From contig OU696572.1 of the NCBI GenBank assembly GCA_916048095.2, forward strand, positions 4,239,362 through 4,303,361: a stretch of DNA of 64,000 bases, given 5' to 3'. Of the stretch, positions 20,132-30,462 are shown piece by piece. The notes beneath the pieces were generated by a model. The model was given only the letters and a program-made list of their open reading frames with translations, searched no databases and was not told the origin of the DNA. Made by a program: the position numbers and the translations under genes. Numbering within the stretch: position 1 is the first letter of the stretch; each line of letters starts with the position of its first letter. The DNA is from Sacculina carcini (taxonomy: Eukaryota; Arthropoda; Thecostraca; Sacculinidae).

Positions 20132-21626
20132 TACCTTTTACAATTTCATTTGTCCCAACTGAAATCAAAATTGTCCCAACTGAAATCAAAGTTTTCCCAA
20201 CTGAAATCAAAATTGTCCCAACTGAAATCAAAATTGTCCCAACTGAAATCAAAGTTGTCCCAACTGAAATCAAAGTTGTCCCAACTGAAATCAAAGTTGT
20301 CCCAGCTAGAACAACAATGTATGTTATTGATTTTACATTTAATATCAAACTTAATTGTTATCAGTACATTATATTGTATTTCACATGAAAAATTTAACAT
20401 TAGTCGAAAAACATAGGTATGTACTACTTACTATGTACTATACAATTATGTGCTATGGTATGTACTACAATACTATACAAATACTTTACAATACTGTATG
20501 GTATGTACTACAATTACAATGCAGATATGTACCGTACGTACTTACTTTATGAGGAACTCTATCAGCCAATATATCAATGTCAGCGTATATACCACCAGCG
20601 CGTGTACTTAAATTCTAGCAACAAAGCAAAATATCTCAACTCAACACAATCACGACGCAACATGGCCCACTAAAACACCTTCACTAACAAACACGCACGA
20701 ACGTTTTGCGCTAACAACTGCCCTATGGCGCACACTCTATCAGCCAATATCAGTGTCAGCCTATAGCCACTGTTCTCGGAGAGCACTCGCGAGCAAATCG
20801 TGCATACACACACACACCTCTACAGAAACATCACACTTTCAGAGACGGTACATTCCGTCTTATGGCAAGTGTTTAGGCATCACGTGTGTATAGCGCTTGT
20901 CGTTGCTAGCCATCTGTACTATGTTTAATATTGTACGGTATATATATTTGTGTATGGTGTCTATTTGTGTGTGCGAAGTAGTGTGAGTGTATGTATGTTG
21001 TATGCACGTGCATGTGCATGAGCGAGCAGGGGGATGCAGGGGGTGGGCAGTGCGCGCCATGGGGCATTGCGCGCCATAGGGCAGTTGTTTGCGCAGAACG
21101 TTCGTGCGTGTTTGTTAGTGAAGGTGTTTTAGTGGGCCATGTTGCGTTGTGATTGTGTTGAGTTGTGATATCTTGCTTTTTGCTAGAATTTAAGTACACG
21201 CGCTGGTGGTATATACGCTGACATTGATATAATGGCTGATAGAGTTCCTCATATAGTAAGTACGTACGGCACATATCTGCATTGTAATTGTAGTACATAC
21301 CATAGCACATAATTGTATAGTACATAGTAATTAGTACATATCTATGTTTTACGACTAATGCTAAATTTTTCATGTGAAATACAATATAATGTACTGATAA
21401 CAATTAAGTTTGATATTAAATGTAAAATCAATAACATACATTGTTGTTCTAGCTGGGACAATTTTGATTTCAGCTGGGACAATTTTGATTTCAGTTGGGA
21501 CAACTTTGATTTCAGTTGGGACAACTTTGATTTCAGTTGGGACAATTTTGATTTCAGTTGGGACAATTTTGATTTCAGTTGGGACAACTTTGATTTCAGT
21601 TGGGACAAATGAAATTGTAAAAGGTA
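20132..21626. mobile_element. Fold-back DNA element with TA target site
   Basis: A 1,495-bp unit flanked by TA (20130-20131 and 21627-21628) starts TACCTTTTACAATTTC, and its right end is the reverse complement. The arms are inverted for roughly 600 bp (about 20132-20739 versus 21050-21626) around a loop of about 300 bp. Each arm carries subterminal tandem copies of a 20-21-bp unit (GTCCCAACTGAAATCAAAxTT). No transposase is seen, so it is non-autonomous, perhaps Tc1/mariner-like by its TA site. Confidence 0.8.
20149..20305 (+). repeat. Subterminal 20-21-bp tandem array, left arm
   Basis: About eight near-identical copies of GTCCCAACTGAAATCAAA(A/G)TT. A mirror array is at about 21453-21606. 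These repeats create the artificial open frames in this stretch. Confidence 0.85.
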
Positions 21627-21628
21627 TA

Positions 21629-24600
21629 GACAGCCCCCAGCATGTAGCGCAATGTTTGGGAGGCTGCTCTTCCGACGCGCCGCTGCTCTTCATTTGTGAC
21701 AAGACCAGCGGAACAAAGTATCTTGTGGATACTGGCGCTCAGGTGAGTGTGGTACCACCGACGCCGCACCACAAACAAAACCTGACACCGACGACACAGC
21801 GAGTCACCGCCGCAAACGGATCCGAAATTCGAGTTTACGGCAAGCGCAGCATCACCATCCGCTTTGAAAACGGTGAAAAGATTCAATGGGCTTTCGTAGT
21901 TGCGCAAGTCAACATGGCAATCATCGGAGCTGATTTTCTGCACGCGCACCACATCCTGATCGACTTGCGTAACAAGCGCCTCTTACACAGAGGCAACGTT
22001 TGTACTTCGGCAAGAACCTCGACGATTTCTTCAGTCGGCATTCGTGTTGCGACAGTTTCGCGGTACGAACAAATCATGCAGCGCTTCAAAGCGGTGACAA
22101 CAGCCCCGACGGGTCCTGTAGCGGTGAAACATGACGTGACTCACCACATTATCACGCACGGACCGCCGGTTTTTTGTCGCCCACGTCGCCTAGAGCTCGA
22201 AAAAGCCAGCATCGCAAAGCGTGAAATTGACAAGATGCTGAAACTCGGCATTTTGCGTCCATCAAACAGCGCGTGGGCATCAGCACTTCACTTAGCCCCG
22301 AAATCAAACGGTGATTTCAGACCATGCGGAGATTATCGCGCCTTGAATAACCGCACCGTGCCCGATCAATACCCGCTGCCGTACCTGCGAGATTTTTCCG
22401 CTAAGCTTCACGGCTGCAAGGTGTTCTCCAGTCTCGATCTGGTGAGAGCCTACCACCAGATTCCCGTCGAACCGGCCGATATTCCCAAAACGGCAATCAA
22501 GACACCATTCGGCCTCTACGAGTATGTACGCATGCCGTTTGGCTTGAGGAACGCCGGGCAGACGTTTCAGCGTTTTATGGACGGTGTTCTGCGCGATATC
22601 GACGGCGTATTCTGCTATTTGGACGATTTGCTGCTCGCATCGAATTCTCACGATCAGCACGAACGCCTGCTCACGACTATCATGTCTCGTCTGGAGCAGT
22701 ATGGTCTGGTGGTGAATGTTGACAAGTGCGTCATTGGGGTCCCTTCAATCCGATTCCTGGGACATCAAGTGACTGCCGATGGAGTTCTTCCCCTCGAAGA
22801 CAAAGTGACAGCAATCCAGACCTTTCCAAAACCGACAACGCAATCGCAGCTCCACCGTTTTCTCGGGATGGTAGCGTACTACCAACGTTTCATACACAAC
22901 GCGGCTGCAAAGCTGAAGCCGTTGCACGCCCTGCTTACGCACCGAGCAAATCGTTCGAAGGCACCTGTTGAATGGTGTGCGGACACCAACAGAAATTTCG
23001 ACGACGTCAAGCACGCTCTGACAACCTCCGCCATGCTTTCGCACCAAATACCCAGGGCTGAGCTTAGCCTTCACGTTGACGCATCCGATTCCGGCGTCGG
23101 AGCCGTATTACAGCAGCACGTACATGACGATTGGCAGCCCCTCGGCTACTTCTCAAAAACTCTGTCAAAAACCGAGCAAAAATGTAGCACCTTCGGAAGA
23201 GAACTGCTGGGCGTTTATCTGGCCGTGCGTCACTTCAGGCACACGATCGAAGGACGAAATGTCATCGTCTTTACAGACCATCGTCCACTGGTACACGCAT
23301 TGTCTTCCAACTCCGACAAGTACGCGCCACGAGAGATGAGACATCTAGACTTCGTCAGCCAGTTCGTGTCTGACATTCGTTACATCCCCGGTGCTGAGAA
23401 CCAGGTGGCCGACGCTTTATCACGCACGACAGCAGCAATCATTTCGCCCGTCATCCGCACGGATGATTTTGCCTCACTGGCCGCGGCGCAAGCCGAAGAC
23501 CCGTCGCTTTCTTCACTTCGCGATTCTCCAGGCTCCCTACAGCTCCAGAATGTGCAGTTTGGCCATGACTCGCTCTTGTGCGATGTGTCCACCGGCACAC
23601 CACGACCGGTACTGCCCACAGACTTGCGTCGACTGTACACCAAGAGCCTACACGACCTGTCACATCCCGGAGTAGAAGCAACAGTGAAGCTGGTCGCGAA
23701 GCGTTTCGTATGGCCAAACATGGATCGCGACATACGCCGGTGGACGCGTTGTTGCGTGAGCTGTCAACGTTCGAAGATCACCCGCCATACAAAGAGCGCA
23801 GTGTCACCATTTGGGACACCCAGTGAACGTTTCAGCCACGTTCACGTCGACCTTGTTGGACCGCTACCACCGTCGCAGGGCCAGACATACCTGCTCACCT
23901 GCATCGACCGCTTCACGCGCTGGCCGGAAGCCATGCCTCTGCCCGACATAAAAACCGTGACAATCGCACGTGCGTTCGTCCATCAGTGGGTGTCACGTTT
24001 CGGCGTTCCTGACACGATCACCACCGACCGCGGAGCCCAGTTCGAATCGGCTCTCTGGTCCGAACTGAGTCGAGTTCTGGGCTGTCGGCGCATACGCACG
24101 ACCAGCTATCACCCGGCAAGCAACGGTATGGTGGAAAGATTTCATCGACAGCTGAAATCCAGCCTACGCGCGTCGCAGACGTCATGGATGGACGCATTAC
24201 CCATGGCGCTGCTCGGCATCCGATCGACGCACAAGACCGATCTGCAAGCGTGCACGGCGGAGCTTGTGTATGGCACAACACTGCATCTTCCCGGTGAGCT
24301 AGTCAGCGACACGCGCCTCAGCTCCGGCGATCCAGCGTCGTTTGCAGCAGTTCTCCGCAAGAATATGCGCAGGCTTCGTCCCGTCTTGCCGCGACCCTCC
24401 AACGCACCGTCCTTCGTGCCAAAGGCCCTTCAGTCAGCAACCCACGTTTTCGTGAGGCGCGACAGCCACCGTTACCCGCTCGACTGTCCATACGACGGAC
24501 CATACGCCATTGTACAGCGGTACGATAAACATATGGTGGTTTCGCGTAAGGGACACACGGAGACCATATCGATCGACCGCTGCAAGCCAGCTTTCATCGA

Positions 24601-24910
24601 CGACACCTCGCTGCCGACACACGACTTGAGGGTAACACCGGATCCGTGCGAGGACCCACTGGAGGAGCCGCAAACAACAGAATTGGCGATACAAGGTCCA
24701 GCCACCGAACACGTGAGTCCACACAGACACATCGATACACAATCTTCTCCGACACACAACAGTTCATATTCTAATGCGTCTACAACACAGTCCAGAAACG
24801 ATTTGCCACAATCTGTACTGCGCACACGTAGCGGTCGCACAGTACGGCCTCCTTTGCGTTATCGACGTGTCTCTTTCGTCATCGACACATCTAGGGAGGG
24901 GGCACTGTAG
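21629..24910 (+). CDS. pol: E2 Pol: protease, RT, RNase H, integrase (CsRn1-like)
   Basis: This is an open frame from the right edge of the fold-back element to TAG at 24908. Protease [12 protein letters not shown] and IIGADFL; RT with [48 protein letters not shown] and YLDD at about 22617; RNase [34 protein letters not shown] and NQVADALSR; integrase with HxxxH...CVSCQ zinc module and [19 protein letters not shown] and [13 protein letters not shown]. The catalytic set is complete. Sequence upstream of 21629 in the same frame is transposon-arm repeat and not Pol. It depends on the -1 site at 20123 that the insertion now separates from it. Confidence 0.9.
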   Translation, partial: DSPQHVAQCLGGCSSDAPLLFICDKTSGTKYLVDTGAQVSVVPPTPHHKQNLTPTTQRVTAANGSEIRVYGKRSITIRFENGEKIQWAFVVAQVNMAIIGADFLHAHHILIDLRNKRLLHRGNVCTSARTSTISSVGIRVATVSRYEQIMQRFKAVTTAPTGPVAVKHDVTHHIITHGPPVFCRPRRLELEKASIAKREIDKMLKLGILRPSNSAWASALHLAPKSNGDFRPCGDYRALNNRTVPDQYPLPYLRDFSAKLHGCKVFSSLDLVRAYHQIPVEPADIPKTAIKTPFGLYEYVRMPFGLRNAGQTFQRFMDGVLRDIDGVFCYLDDLLLASNSHDQHERLLTTIMSRLEQYGLVVNVDKCVIGVPSIRFLGHQVTADGVLPLEDKVTAIQTFPKPTTQSQLHRFLGMVAYYQRFIHNAAAKLKPLHALLTHRANRSKAPVEWCADTNRNFDDVKHALTTSAMLSHQIPRAELSLHVDASDSGVGAVLQQHVHDDWQPLGYFSKTLSKTEQKCSTFGRELLGVYLAVRHFRHTIEGRNVIVFTDHRPLVHALSSNSDKYAPREMRHLDFVSQFVSDIRYIPGAENQVADALSRTTAAIISPVIRTDDFASLAAAQAEDPSLSSLRDSPGSLQLQNVQFGHDSLLCDVSTGTPRPVLPTDLRRLYTKSLHDLSHPGVEATVKLVAKRFVWPNMDRDIRRWTRCCVSCQRSKITRHTKSAVSPFGTPSERFSHVHVDLVGPLPPSQGQTYLLTCIDRFTRWPEAMPLPDIKTVTIARAFVHQWVSRFGVPDTITTDRGAQFESALWSELSRVLGCRRIRTTSYHPASNGMVERFHRQLKSSLRASQTSWMDALPMALLGIRSTHKTDLQACTAELVYGTTLHLPGELVSDTRLSSGDPASFAAVLRKNMRRLRPVLPRPSNAPSFVPKALQSATHVFVRRDSHRYPLDCPYDGPYAIVQRYDKHMVVSRKGHTETISIDRCKPAFIDDTSLPTHDLRVTPDPCEDPLEEPQTTELAIQGPATEHVSPHRHIDTQSSPTHNSSYSNASTTQSRNDLPQSVLRTRSGRTVRPPLRYRRVSFVIDTSREGAL

Positions 24911-25694
24911 GCGCTGCACGCTTGCATATTTTACTTATTTGTTCACGTGTCATGGTAATTAGTGCATTGTGTTATTTTTAAGGTGCACTGTTGTTTATAT
25001 TTATATGTGTGTTATGATGTATTAATGTTTTATTTAATATCACTATATAAACGCACAAGCATACATGTCTATATTTGCGGAACGTATGTTATTGCATGTA
25101 TATGTTATTGAGTGTGTTGTGCATTGCTTGATGTGTGCAATTCTTGTCTCGCGTCGCGTTCCCTGTACAACATATCATTCTGCGCATTGCGCAAGTAGAC
25201 CCATGCAGCGCGGATTTATGTGAGTATCGGACAACTTCCGGTGAGCGCGCTCATTGTCCGATACTGGCATAAATCTGAAATACACTTAGTCACGCGCAGA
25301 GCGCTGTGAAGGACCGCTCATCGCTCGCTGTTAAGTGCCTCAAGATCTCGCCCTTTTCGACCCGTTCATTTTGCCGTGTGTATTATCAACCTGTGTGTAT
25401 CGTCGATCTGTGTGTGTCATCGACGACTATTTGTATTGTTTGCGGACGGCGACAATATAGCGTTCGAGAAAACTCGTGTTTTCTGCTAATCGGCCAGATA
25501 CATCAAGCTGCTCTTTTAAGAGCATTTAATTGGCGAATAATTTAACCCCGCCTTTTTAAAGGCGCATTGTCAGTTGCGAATTCAACGCATTGTACAGTCT
25601 TTGTAAAGACTAAGCGAATTTAACGCAATTGGCCGAGCGTTTCCGGTGTCGTTGACACACGCGTGTTTGTCAACCTTGGCGTAGCAATGTCTAC

Positions 25695-26059
25695 TGTAGT
25701 GTACATATATTAACAACAAAACAATTCTATAACGAGTCGACACTCGAATGAATGTGCGACTAACAACAGCTATAACACAACCCAACACTATCAGCAATTA
25801 TCACTAATCGGCACTTGTACAGAGTGCGATTACCACATAACCAGGACGAGCACACAACACTACGCTCACCGTGAATCCACCGACTGACCTCCCCGCGAAA
25901 CACTCAGGTCACTTGTTCACTGAGGAAAGAGAAGACAGAGAGAGGGAGTTCACTATTCACGTGACTACGTACACAGTTAACATCGGTTGCCTGTGTGACG
26001 TCACTCACACACGCACACACACACACACACACACACACTCTACACTACACTACACTACA
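25695..26059 (-). repeat. E3 3' LTR (left)
   Basis: 365 bp; differs from the right copy in CA-repeat number and a few substitutions. Confidence 0.88.
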
Positions 26060-26080
26060 CTCCCCGACTAACAAAAATTT

Positions 26081-28378
26081 TCAATCACACAATTTTGCCG
26101 GCTTCCAGCGACGACGACCACTTGAACTACAAGGCAGTGCTCTGTCGACCGATATACTGCCCGAAGTCCCGATAGCGTCCGCTGCAGTCGCCTCGGAGCC
26201 AGTCGCTCGTGCTGCGGCCTCATCAACTTCGTCTTCCTGATTCCCAGGCGAGACATTTGAAGAACCCGTAGCGGCTTCCTGTTCAGCAGTCGTTTGGGTT
26301 GGTATAGTAAATGGAAGAACGGAATCCCTCGGATCTTGATAGATTGATTCAGACGAGCCCGACGAGTGGGCCAGATGGGCAGCGTTACAAATACTACCGT
26401 CTGAGAGAACATACGATGCTTTGCCGCGGATTCGCACAATCTTCAGCTTCGGACCAAACCGCCGAGAAGTCTTGGACAGCACACCCGGGATACGAGCATG
26501 CACGATGTCCCCGACTTTGAACGCGGGTTGTCTAGTGGACAGTCGTCTATTATAGTCTGTACTATTCCTTTTCTGTTGAGACTGTACTCGACGGCGCACT
26601 TCTTTTGCCGTGTTGGTACCCTGGAACAGAGGTAGCATGAGACGCATTTGTCGTCCGTGCAACAGTTCCGACGGTGTTCTTCCTGTGGTGCAGTTGGGAG
26701 TTGCTCGGTACTGCGCGAGGCGCAGACGAATTAGATCCGCCAACTTCATTCCCCTCATATCCTCATTCAGCCAAGCCTTAACTGTACGATTGAAGCGTTC
26801 AACTGCTCCGTTGCCACGCGGCCAGTATGGTGCAGCGCGAATGTGACGAATTTTGTGACGGTTGAGGTACTCGCTGAATGTTGTGCTCGTGAATTGTCGT
26901 CCGTTATCCGTCACGATTTCGGCCGGCACTCCTTCGCGAGACCAAATACTGCTTAAAAACTCAATTATTTCATTGGTGTCCACGCTCGCCGCCATGCCGA
27001 TTTCCGCCCATTTAGAATGATAATCCACCAGAGTTATCAGATACCGACATTCCGACGATGCTGAGTGAATAGGTCCAACAATGTCTAATCCCAGTTTCGT
27101 CCATGAAGATTCGGGAAATGGGACTGGTGTAAGCGGCGCAGGATGTATCTTGCCCAACAGTACCTTGTCGCTACTGGCACACATAGTACAACTGCGTACC
27201 TTCTCCTTTGAGTCCGCCGAAACAGCGAGAACTTCACCAGAAGCTGGATGCACTGATAAGTTGAGACGTGCCAGTAGATCTAGACCAAGGAGGCCATTGA
27301 ACGAGTCGGTATTGACGATATATACGTTCGTCTCAGCAGATTTTCCATTGACACTGACTGTCACTGGCAGGGTGCCGATGACGTCCAACTGCGATTGTCC
27401 AACCCCGAACAGCTTCACTGATGTTGGGTACACGGTACAGCCCTTGAAGTGTCGACGAGCGGCAGGTAATGCTATGATGGAAACACCTGCCCCAGTATCC
27501 ACCTGTAGTTCCAGCGATGCTGATTTTTTCTCGGCGGCAACATTCACACGACAATATATCTTCGGCGAAGACGATTTGCCACAGGACAAAATTGTGACGC
27601 CCCTCACTTGTTTGTCACTGTGAGTCGTCCTAGACTGACAAAGTTTTGCCCAGTGACCTGTTTTGCCACACTTGTGACATTTTGATGACCTTGCCGGACA
27701 GTGGTCCTTCCTCGGTTGGTCGTGCTGCCGACCACAGTTGCTGCAAGCTGATCTTCGTGGTGGAGCGGCGTGGCGAGCTGGCAGATTCGGTCGTACATGT
27801 TGTACCAAGTCATATGAACCACTGGCCTCCGACCTCATACGACGTGAGTCTTGCCTTGAATTTTCGAAGGTCTGTGCCTGCTGTAGCACCGACTCTAAGG
27901 TCAACTTCGGATCCTGAAGGAATCTTTCGCGAAGAGCTGGATATATAGTAGCCTCAACTACCATATCTCGAATGAACTGGTTCTCCAATGGCCCATACTC
28001 GCAATGTTTAGCCAGCATTCGCAATGCGGCAACATATTCGGCTGTGGTCTCATGTGGCGTCTGGCGCCTTTGACGAAATGTGTATCGCTCGGCTATTACG
28101 TTCACTCGAGGAATATAGAATTCGTCGAGCTGTCTTAACGCGAGCGCATTATCGTCCTCTCCGTCTTGCTTGATCAGTGGTGGTAGCGAGTTGAACACAC
28201 GATGAGCCTCTGTGCCTATGCAGTGCAGTAAGATGGCTCGTTTCCGTGCTGTTGAGAATTATTCTCCGCCGCATGCCAGAAGATAGTTCATGAATATGGA
28301 CTTCCATTCGACCCATGGTATTGCTGGTTTGCCTGGATTCGGAAGAAAAGCTGGTGGAGGCGCTCCATTCAAGCTCAT
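26081..28378 (-). CDS. E3 Gag-protease-integrase fusion, one stop codon
   Basis: ATG 28378 (MSLNGAPPPAFLPNPGKP) starts Gag. An in-frame TAA at 28261-28259 is the only break in about 765 codons. The frame continues with the mag-type capsid block (ARKRAILLHCIGTEAHRVF) and zinc knuckles (CSNCGRQ..., CHKCGKTGHWAKLC). Protease follows with LQVDTGAGVSII and LLGLDLLARL. Then, at about 27200, the second CxxC of the integrase zinc finger (CTMC) appears directly, followed by LGLDIVGPI, VTDNGRQFTS and RGNGAVERFNRT (D-D-E) and a C-terminal KVGDIVHARI barrel. RT and RNase H (normally about 500 residues) are absent, without a frame break. Confidence 0.85.
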
Positions 28379-28401
28379 TGTCCAAGCCAACAAGTTGTTT
28401 T

Positions 28402-28414
28402 ATCCTCGTCGCCA
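28402..28414 (-). promoter_or_regulatory. E3 primer-binding site, tRNA-Ser type
   Basis: On the element strand TGGCGACGAGGAT lies 8 bases after the LTR. It is complementary to the 3' end of tRNA-Ser(GCT) including CCA, from remembered tRNA sequence. Confidence 0.6.
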
Positions 28415-28422
28415 AATATATA

Positions 28423-28781
28423 TGTAGTGTACATATATTAACAACAAAACAATTCTATAACGAGTCGACACTCGAATGAATGTGCGACTAACAACAGCTA
28501 TAACACAACCCAACACTATCAGCAATTATCACTAATCGGCACTTGTACAGAGTGCGATTACCACATAACCAGGACGAGCACACAACACTACGCACACCGT
28601 GAATCCACCGACTGACCTCCCCGCGAAACACTCAGGTCACTTGTTCACTGAGGAAAGAGAAGACAGAGAGAGGGAGTTCACTATTCACGTGACTACGTTC
28701 ACAGTTAACATCGGTTGCCTGTGTGACGTCACTCACACACGCACACACACACACACACACTCTACACTACACTACACTACA
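28423..28781 (-). repeat. E3 5' LTR (right)
   Basis: 359 bp; borders as above. Confidence 0.88.
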
Positions 28782-28795
28782 TCTACCAACAAGGT

Positions 28796-29070
28796 GCTAT
28801 CATGAAATTGAGTAATTCATCTTGCAATTTTTGGAAATTTGAAGTAACACTTGCTATATTCATTGACAGGATTGTGAATGAGGATTCACTATTCTGCAGT
28901 TTACTTAATTGTTCGATAGAATCAATATAATTTGTGTCTGTTGACGAAAAATACTTTTTACTATCAAGTTCAGGTTCATTCTCCGGTTCATTACAAAAAT
29001 TGAATAAGTCTAAATCTAGACATTCGCTTTTACCATCATCATTAAATTCAGATTCTTGCGAATTTGACAT
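28796..29070 (-). CDS. LINE1 ORF2 N-terminus (start of endonuclease)
   Basis: ATG at 29070 begins MSNSQESEFNDDGKSE, an acidic leader of about 65 residues, followed by SSFTILSMNIASVTSNFQKL, the first beta strand of APE endonucleases with the metal-binding Asn. The frame runs into the E2 insertion at 28795 and resumes at 18389. The ORF1 stop lies 59 bases upstream. Confidence 0.75.
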
Positions 29071-29466
29071 ATAGTTTTACCAATAGAAAAAGTGAGAATT
29101 TTGAATGAAAACGCGGGTGTATCACTTATCAATATTTTCGTCGAGCTGATTTTGCTCGCTTCGACGAGGCCTGAACACCGTGTGCTGGCGAGCGCACATG
29201 GGCAGACGGAAATGCTCCCTGTTGTGCCAGCACAATGTCTACCGGAGTACGCGGCTCATGGTCTGGTGTAGTGCGACGCACAATCCTTTGATGAGTGGAT
29301 CGGCCTTTATCCGCAGCCTGATGTGCGTCAGTTTGAGCAGCGTTCACAGTGCTAGTGTGCAGCTTCTCAACATGACCTGCGCTGCTGGATGTGCCATCTT
29401 GAGATGCCCCCGGAACAAGGCTCACGTCGGCAGTCGCATGCTGAGGATCGCGGATACCTCCCGACG
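29021..29466. repeat. 446-bp LINE1 duplication, left of E4
   Basis: Collinear with 33919-34364 at a constant offset of 4898, with one substitution noticed (29041 A versus 33939 T). It spans the ORF2 start and ORF1 end of LINE1. Confidence 0.9.
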
Positions 29467-29469
29467 ACG
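29126..29469 (-). pseudogene. LINE1 ORF1 C-terminus, second copy left of E4
   Basis: This encodes the same C-terminal tail (from the LVPGASQDGTSSSAGHVEKL region to the stop) as the complete ORF1 at 34027-35124. It is part of a collinear 446-bp duplication that flanks E4 (29021-29466 and 33919-34364). Confidence 0.8.
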
Positions 29470-29725
29470 TGTTAGAGTTGATTAAAGAGTCAGCAAACTA
29501 CTGTGTAAAGAGCGCGTGTGCATCGCTGTGCGATACCGCGTTTCAAGTAACGGCGTCCCCATGAGACAACGTTAGGTGCGATGTCCTTGTCAAGGCCAAA
29601 GGCGAGCAGTGTTTGTTCGGTGATCGGCGGTGATCGTGCGTGCGCTGTCTGTGCGTTGTGATTTGTGTGACATAGTCTGTGTGTGTTACTATTTGTGTGT
29701 GTTTATATATACAGTCTGTCTTACA
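29470..29725 (+). repeat. E4 5' LTR
   Basis: 256 bp, TGTTAGAGT to GTCTTACA, the same as the 3' copy. Confidence 0.92.
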
Positions 29726-29737
29726 AGCTATTTCGGC
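29726..29737 (+). promoter_or_regulatory. E4 putative primer site, complementary to tRNA-Phe 5' end
   Basis: AGCTATTTCGGC directly follows the LTR. Its complement GCCGAAATAGCT equals nucleotides 1-12 of cytosolic tRNA-Phe. The same 12-mer is at the same place in E5 and E7, and the sequence diverges right after it. Confidence 0.65.
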
Positions 29738-29745
29738 CCATTACG

Positions 29746-30462
29746 ATGGATGAGCTGAAGTTGACAGATTTTGTTGAGAGATACGACGGTAGTGGAGATC
29801 TCGACACGTGGGTGGAGAAACTCAGGTACGCTTGTTCACTGAAGGGCATACATGACGTGGCTAAAGTCATCCCGATATTTTTGTACGGTCGGGCGTTCAA
29901 TGTGTATAGACAGTTATCTGAGAGTGACAAAAAGAAAGAGTTGATCGTTATTGCCTCCCTGCGTCAGTCTTTTGGGTTGACTCCATGTGTCGCTTTCTCA
30001 ATGTTCAAAGAGCGTCAGTGGAAGATTGCTGAGGAGACCTTGGACGAATATATGTCTGATTTGCGTTCGTTGGCTAAATGTGTGGTGGGTGAGAACAGCG
30101 AAAGCTCCCGCTGGGTTGCTTGTCAATTTCTTTGCGGTTTGCCAACTACAACGGAGAACACGGTGAGAGCCATGCACGGAGCTTCACTTGAGCTTGACAA
30201 TTTACTGAGTTGTGCTAAGCAGGTGGTTGCTGGCAAAGCAGGTGAGACAGATGTTACACACAATGTACATGCCTATTCCGCCTCCAGTTCAAGGAGATTG
30301 ATATGCTTTGAGTGCCAACAAGAGGGTCACATTGCCAGAAATTGCCCAATTCGTAGAAAACGACGGCAAGTGTGCTTCAACTGTGGCGCGTCCGGTCACA
30401 CTGCAAACAACTGTCGCAAGTCGGAAAACTTGCGAGGGGGGCCGGCTCAATCTTCAGCGTAA
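29746..30462 (+). CDS. gag: E4 Gag, 238 aa with two zinc knuckles
   Basis: ATG 29746 (MDELKLTDFVERYDG) is the first start after the primer site. The capsid-like N-terminal region aligns in wording with E1 (LKGIHDVAKVIPIFLYGRAF; DEYMSDLRSLAK; CQFLCGLP). Knuckles CFECQQEGHIARNC and CFNCGASGHTANNC lie at about residues 186-222. A degenerate -1 heptamer, G GAA AAC, is at 30423-30429, the same position as in E7. Gag stops at 30460-30462. Confidence 0.85.
   Translation: MDELKLTDFVERYDGSGDLDTWVEKLRYACSLKGIHDVAKVIPIFLYGRAFNVYRQLSESDKKKELIVIASLRQSFGLTPCVAFSMFKERQWKIAEETLDEYMSDLRSLAKCVVGENSESSRWVACQFLCGLPTTTENTVRAMHGASLELDNLLSCAKQVVAGKAGETDVTHNVHAYSASSSRRLICFECQQEGHIARNCPIRRKRRQVCFNCGASGHTANNCRKSENLRGGPAQSSA

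Larger units (their letters stand above)
25695..28781 (-). mobile_element. E3: mag-like LTR element lacking RT and RNase H
   Basis: LTRs 25695-26059 and 28423-28781 have ends TGTAGTGTA/TACACTACA that form a 9-bp inverted repeat. The target duplication TCTAC (25690-25694, 28782-28786) lies in the E2 3' LTR. The coding strand is minus, with the primer site at 28402-28414 and the purine tract GTCGGGGAG before the left LTR. The internal ORF goes from protease straight to integrase, so it is an internally deleted, non-autonomous copy. Confidence 0.88.
18390..28791 (+). mobile_element. E2: CsRn1-like Gypsy element, interrupted twice
   Basis: LTRs of 794 bp bound gag-pol, with the 4-bp target duplication AGGT at 18386-18389 and 28792-28795 in LINE1. 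The CX2HX9CX3C Gag motif, tRNA-Trp-type primer site and 4-bp duplication are traits of the CsRn1 clade. A fold-back DNA element sits at 20132-21626 and E3 sits within the 3' LTR. Without them E2 is about 5.8 kb. The LTRs differ at roughly 1 percent of sites by eye. Confidence 0.88.
24906..28791 (+). repeat. E2 3' LTR, split by E3
   Basis: 24906-25694 and 28787-28791 make up the LTR. E3 with its TCTAC duplication separates them, leaving only CAACA on the right. The purine tract GGGAGGGGGCAC lies immediately before 24906. Confidence 0.88.

Noticed and set aside
20149..20305. Regularly spaced repeats resembling a CRISPR array
   Set aside because: The 20-21-bp units are directly tandem with no unique spacers, and a mirror array exists in the other arm of a transposon; the genome is eukaryotic.
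21410..21628. N-terminal part of the long ORF ending at 24910, with ISVGT-type repeats
   Set aside because: It is the inverted-repeat arm of the fold-back element read in frame with E2 Pol, not part of a protein family.
26081..28378. E3 as a domesticated host gene
   Set aside because: It still has LTRs, a target duplication, a primer site and a stop codon in Gag; nothing indicates host use.
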